Of a stretch of DNA of 64,000 nt, positions 61,258-64,000 are shown piece by piece. Both the position numbers and the translations under genes were made by a program. The notes under the pieces are model-generated. The model did not search any database. It was not told where the DNA came from and saw only the letters and a program-made list of their open reading frames with translations. The DNA lies in contig NZ_LAJG01000015.1 of the NCBI RefSeq assembly GCF_000970455.1, positions 1 through 64,000 of the forward strand. Reading direction: 5' to 3'. Each line of letters starts with the position of its first letter. Positions within the stretch are counted from its first letter, which is position 1. The DNA comes from Devosia soli. GTDB taxonomy: Bacteria; Pseudomonadota; Alphaproteobacteria; Rhizobiales; Devosiaceae.

Positions 61258-63762
61258 TCAGCGCTTGGCCGGCTGGATCAGGTTAGCCATGATGCGGAAG
61301 GCGCCGGGGGTCAGCTTGTCGAGCTGGTGATGCAGCACGAGGCTGGTATGGGTGTGACGCCCTTCGCCGATTTCCGCGGACAGCAGCGAACCTTTGAGCG
61401 GTTCCTCACCCGCATCGGCCATGGCGAGTAGCGGCACATAGGCCTCGTCCCATTCCGAAGCGAAATAAAGCCCACGCTCCTTGTCCCAATTGTCCCAGTC
61501 TTCTTTGGTAATGGCATTGGGGTAGTTGAGAAGCGGATGGTCTGGCTCGAGCACATCCACCGTCGACTTGGCGTCGGTTACGCGATAGCGGATCGAAGGC
61601 GAACCGATCTTGAGGAAAGCCAGCGGCACGGTCTCCGGATCCCAGCCGTCCGACGGACGGTGGTAGAGCGTCACAAGGTGACCGCCATTCTTCACCCATT
61701 CATGGAGACCCGGCAGCGCTGCGACAAGATCGGGGCGGCGACCGAAGGAGAAAATGCCAACGACCAAAGTGTCGAGATCGCGATAGGCGCCCGCCTCCAT
61801 ATCGGCCGGGCTCAGTTCCTTAAGATCAACGCCAAGGCGATTGAGCCAGGTCGCGACATTATCATTGCCCCCACCGATATAGCCGATCCGCCCATCTGGA
61901 ATGACCGCACCAACCGACTGCACCGGCACCGCCACTTCTGTCGGCACCACCGACCGCCCGATATGGGGATAGGTGAAGACATTGATGGCGTAAGCCTCCT
62001 TTCCAAGGAGCTTTGGCGCAATGGTGACCCGCTCGGTGCCAAGTTCAGCTGGCGGCGTCAGTTCGAACGTGCCCGCTTCCGAGCCCGTCTCACCCTTCGC
62101 CGCCATGACCCAACCTTCGGGCAATTGGAAGTCGAGGTCCGCCGTCGTGCCGCCCGAAACCACGGCGGTGAAAGCCACCGGCGAGATTTCGCTTTCGGTA
62201 TTGAACACCACCGCATCCGGCTTGAGCTCAAGCGAGGCTTCCGGCAGAACACGGAGTGCATCCTCAAGATCGACATCGAGCACGGCCTTATGGCCGGCAA
62301 TCGTCGCCGTCAGACGCACGAAGGCATCGCCATTACCACCGAGCGGATCAAATTGCTCGGTCAGAGGATTGGTCAGCGCGGCATCGTCCGCAACGCTCAC
62401 CTTGACGCCATCCTCAGCCGTTTCGCCGGTAATGCCGTTGCGGGCAACCACCTCGACGGAATCGACCGTGATGGTATCCGGCGCATCGACCATCGCCTTG
62501 ACGATGATGTCTTCGCCCGGGTGGAGATCGGCACCATCTGTATAGGCGCGCACGCGCATGCCAGCCGCCGTCGCGAGCGCCAGATCGACTTCCCTGATCT
62601 TGCGATCGAGCCGGTGGGCGACCTGGTCTTCGAGTTCTGCCGGCAGCGTCGAACGGGCTTCGGAAACGGCCTTGCCGATCTCGACAAGGCGCTTCACAAC
62701 TTCGACCGGATCGCCATAATCGGCCAGCGCTTCATCGATCAGCCCCTGCGCATTGCGCAGCGCGTCAGCCGAAGCCGCTGGCATGCCATCGAGTTCGGCA
62801 ATGTGGCCGACCGTGGCGATCAGACCGTCGCGAATGTCACTCTCTTTCCTGCCGGCTTCGCCATTGGCAGCCCAAGAGAGGTTGATCGGCCATTCGGTCT
62901 GCGGATCAGGCCGCCAGGTCCCCATCCCTTGCGTCAGGTGACAGGACCGCGACCATTCGCCCATCTGCGGGAACGTGGCGCCGGAAATCGGATCGCGTTC
63001 GGGCGCACGCACGACGAGCGTCGTCGGCGGCGGCGGCGTTTCGTCGTCATATACACCGCCACCACCACCCCATGCCGGCTGGTAGATCTTGGGGACGGTC
63101 CAGGTCTTCAAGCCGGCCGCGATCTGGTCCGGAAATTCTTCGGCATTGCCCGAAATATCGGCCACGATAAATGTCGCGACATTGGCCGCACGATGGTGGC
63201 CGTGTTGCCCGCCAACGTCGAGGAAGCAGTTCATGATCACGTCGGGCTTATAGTGGCGCACCGCCCAGGTCATGCGCTCGATCACGCGGTCGCGGCCCCA
63301 ACGGTCGATCGTTTGGTTGGGGTCCTTTGAAAACCCGAAGTCATGCATATTGTCGTGGTGACCCTGACTACCAAAGGCCAGAGAGGCATCGAGCGAGCGT
63401 GAGGCTTCGGTGATCTCGCGCGTGCGCAGCACGCCCAAAACCGAACCACGTTCCGGCCCGATTGCGTTCTGCCCGCCTTCTCCGCGCGTGATGCAATAAA
63501 GCACTGGGCGAATGCCATAGACATGGCGCAGGGCCGCCAGCATGCCGCTCGGCTCGTCGTCGGGATGCGCGCCGGTCGTCATCAAGGTGACGGTAGAGGT
63601 CAAACGTTCGAGCTGGCGATAGAGTTTGACGATCGCTGGCTCGCCCTTTTGTGCAGCAATCAGCTCAAGATCCGAAGCAGGAGCAGCCCAGGCTGGAATT
63701 TGTGTGGCGGCCAAGAGCGGCGGCACCGACGCGATGAAAGTTCGACGGGTCAAACGTGGCAT
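61258..63762 (-). CDS. Long PIG-L-family deacetylase with Tat signal
   Basis: An 834-residue paralogue of the protein at 57961. A twin-arginine signal (MPRLTRRTFIASVPPLLAAT, cleavage near AWA-AP at 26/27) sends it folded to the periplasm. The zinc-hydrolase motifs are AHPDDE at 65-70, RGEGGQN and GQHGHH. The C-terminal domain (IGYIGGGNDNVATWLNRLGV, GGHLVTLYHRPSDGW, RGLYFASEWDEAYVPLLAMA) matches its paralogue along its length. It probably deacetylates a glycan or amino sugar outside the inner membrane, before import. A candidate ROK site lies about 95 bases upstream. Confidence 0.9.
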   Translation of the reverse strand: MPRLTRRTFIASVPPLLAATQIPAWAAPASDLELIAAQKGEPAIVKLYRQLERLTSTVTLMTTGAHPDDEPSGMLAALRHVYGIRPVLYCITRGEGGQNAIGPERGSVLGVLRTREITEASRSLDASLAFGSQGHHDNMHDFGFSKDPNQTIDRWGRDRVIERMTWAVRHYKPDVIMNCFLDVGGQHGHHRAANVATFIVADISGNAEEFPDQIAAGLKTWTVPKIYQPAWGGGGGVYDDETPPPPTTLVVRAPERDPISGATFPQMGEWSRSCHLTQGMGTWRPDPQTEWPINLSWAANGEAGRKESDIRDGLIATVGHIAELDGMPAASADALRNAQGLIDEALADYGDPVEVVKRLVEIGKAVSEARSTLPAELEDQVAHRLDRKIREVDLALATAAGMRVRAYTDGADLHPGEDIIVKAMVDAPDTITVDSVEVVARNGITGETAEDGVKVSVADDAALTNPLTEQFDPLGGNGDAFVRLTATIAGHKAVLDVDLEDALRVLPEASLELKPDAVVFNTESEISPVAFTAVVSGGTTADLDFQLPEGWVMAAKGETGSEAGTFELTPPAELGTERVTIAPKLLGKEAYAINVFTYPHIGRSVVPTEVAVPVQSVGAVIPDGRIGYIGGGNDNVATWLNRLGVDLKELSPADMEAGAYRDLDTLVVGIFSFGRRPDLVAALPGLHEWVKNGGHLVTLYHRPSDGWDPETVPLAFLKIGSPSIRYRVTDAKSTVDVLEPDHPLLNYPNAITKEDWDNWDKERGLYFASEWDEAYVPLLAMADAGEEPLKGSLLSAEIGEGRHTHTSLVLHHQLDKLTPGAFRIMANLIQPAKR

Positions 63763-63856
63763 GAACGAGTTCCTCTCCTTACGCTGCCAGCGTCGCCACC
63801 CCTCCGGCCGGCCGACATGACAGCTTCAAGACAGGACTATGTGAGTCCGATTAACT

Positions 63857-63872
63857 TAACTCAAGTGTGTTA
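63857..63872. promoter_or_regulatory. Candidate ROK-regulator operator upstream of the exported PIG-L gene
   Basis: TAACTCAAGTGTGTTA has palindromic TAAC/GTTA arms. Its reverse complement shares ACTTGAGTTA and 13 of 16 bases with 56568-56583, in front of the ABC operon and the ROK gene. It is a likely shared operator. Confidence 0.45.
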
Positions 63873-64000
63873 ATGTCGATTTGTCTGTCGAAATTGGTGA
63901 AGCCTGTGTTCGAGAGAACCTTTCAGCCAATTCAGCTCTTTGCGAGGCGACAAGACACAACCGAGATCAAGGCGCCATTTAGCCAACGGCCGAAATCTAA

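Noticed and set aside
61537..63330. 597-codon plus-strand frame opposite the exported PIG-L gene
   Set aside because: Antisense shadow of a gene with clear catalytic motifs.
1..64000. CRISPR arrays and rRNA genes
   Set aside because: No regularly spaced direct repeats and no rRNA-like segments were seen.

Overview
The window looks like a chromosomal segment of an alphaproteobacterium of the order Hyphomicrobiales, probably close to Devosia. This rests on GC-rich genes packed end to end with ATGA overlaps, many carbohydrate and peptide ABC importers each with its own regulator, GTCATnCCCGCGAAAGCGGG-type intergenic repeats, and the IS66/IS5/IS3 types present. The genus is an inference; no rRNA or tRNA gene was recognised.

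Layout. (1) 1-11.3 kb is a sugar-uptake and catabolism locus: a zinc alcohol dehydrogenase (cut by the window edge), a LacI regulator, a VOC protein and an aldo/keto reductase on the minus strand. Divergent from them are two sugar permeases, an ATPase and a binding protein, then a second VOC protein, a TIM-barrel isomerase, a UPF0303 protein, a cupin and a beta-propeller protein. (2) 11.9-20.3 kb is a peptide locus: a gamma-glutamylcyclotransferase and a DUF1028 protein face a Dpp-type importer operon (binding protein, permease, permease-ATPase fusion, ATPase) that ends with a GntR/FCD regulator and an M42 aminopeptidase. (3) 20.4-28.9 kb is accessory DNA: an IS3 remnant, a frameshifted unknown gene, a MobA/MobL-type relaxase with a divergent unknown partner, a decayed IS66 element and an IS5-family element with a visible CTAG target duplication. 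(4) 29-36.2 kb is a sialidase-like gene, a complete sugar ABC importer, a dihydrodipicolinate-synthase/N-acetylneuraminate-lyase-type aldolase and a GntR regulator, followed by a second IS3 remnant. (5) 37.3-44.1 kb is an exopolysaccharide island: UDP-glucose dehydrogenase, flippase, glycosyltransferases including a split PssD/PssE pair, and a Wzy-like polymerase. (6) 44.2-46.3 kb is a prophage lysis remnant (spanin-like pair and a truncated endolysin) joined to the C-terminal part of a serine recombinase. (7) 47.5-49.8 kb is a two-gene unit: a soluble FtsH-like AAA+/M41 protease and a small DUF6634-like protein. (8) 49.8-63.8 kb is a third sugar ABC operon (binding protein, two permeases, an argininosuccinate-lyase homologue, an ATPase, a PfkB kinase) with a divergent ROK regulator, two very long paralogous PIG-L deacetylases (one cytosolic, one with a Tat signal) and a DMT exporter.

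The strongest candidates for something undescribed are the PIG-L pair, lyase, kinase and ABC system, whose two distant promoters share a 16-bp site, and the AAA-M41 protease with its partner. Candidate operators for three regulators could be read directly: LacI near 2.6 and 3.5 kb, GntR/FCD near 13.1 kb, and ROK at 56.57 and 63.86 kb.
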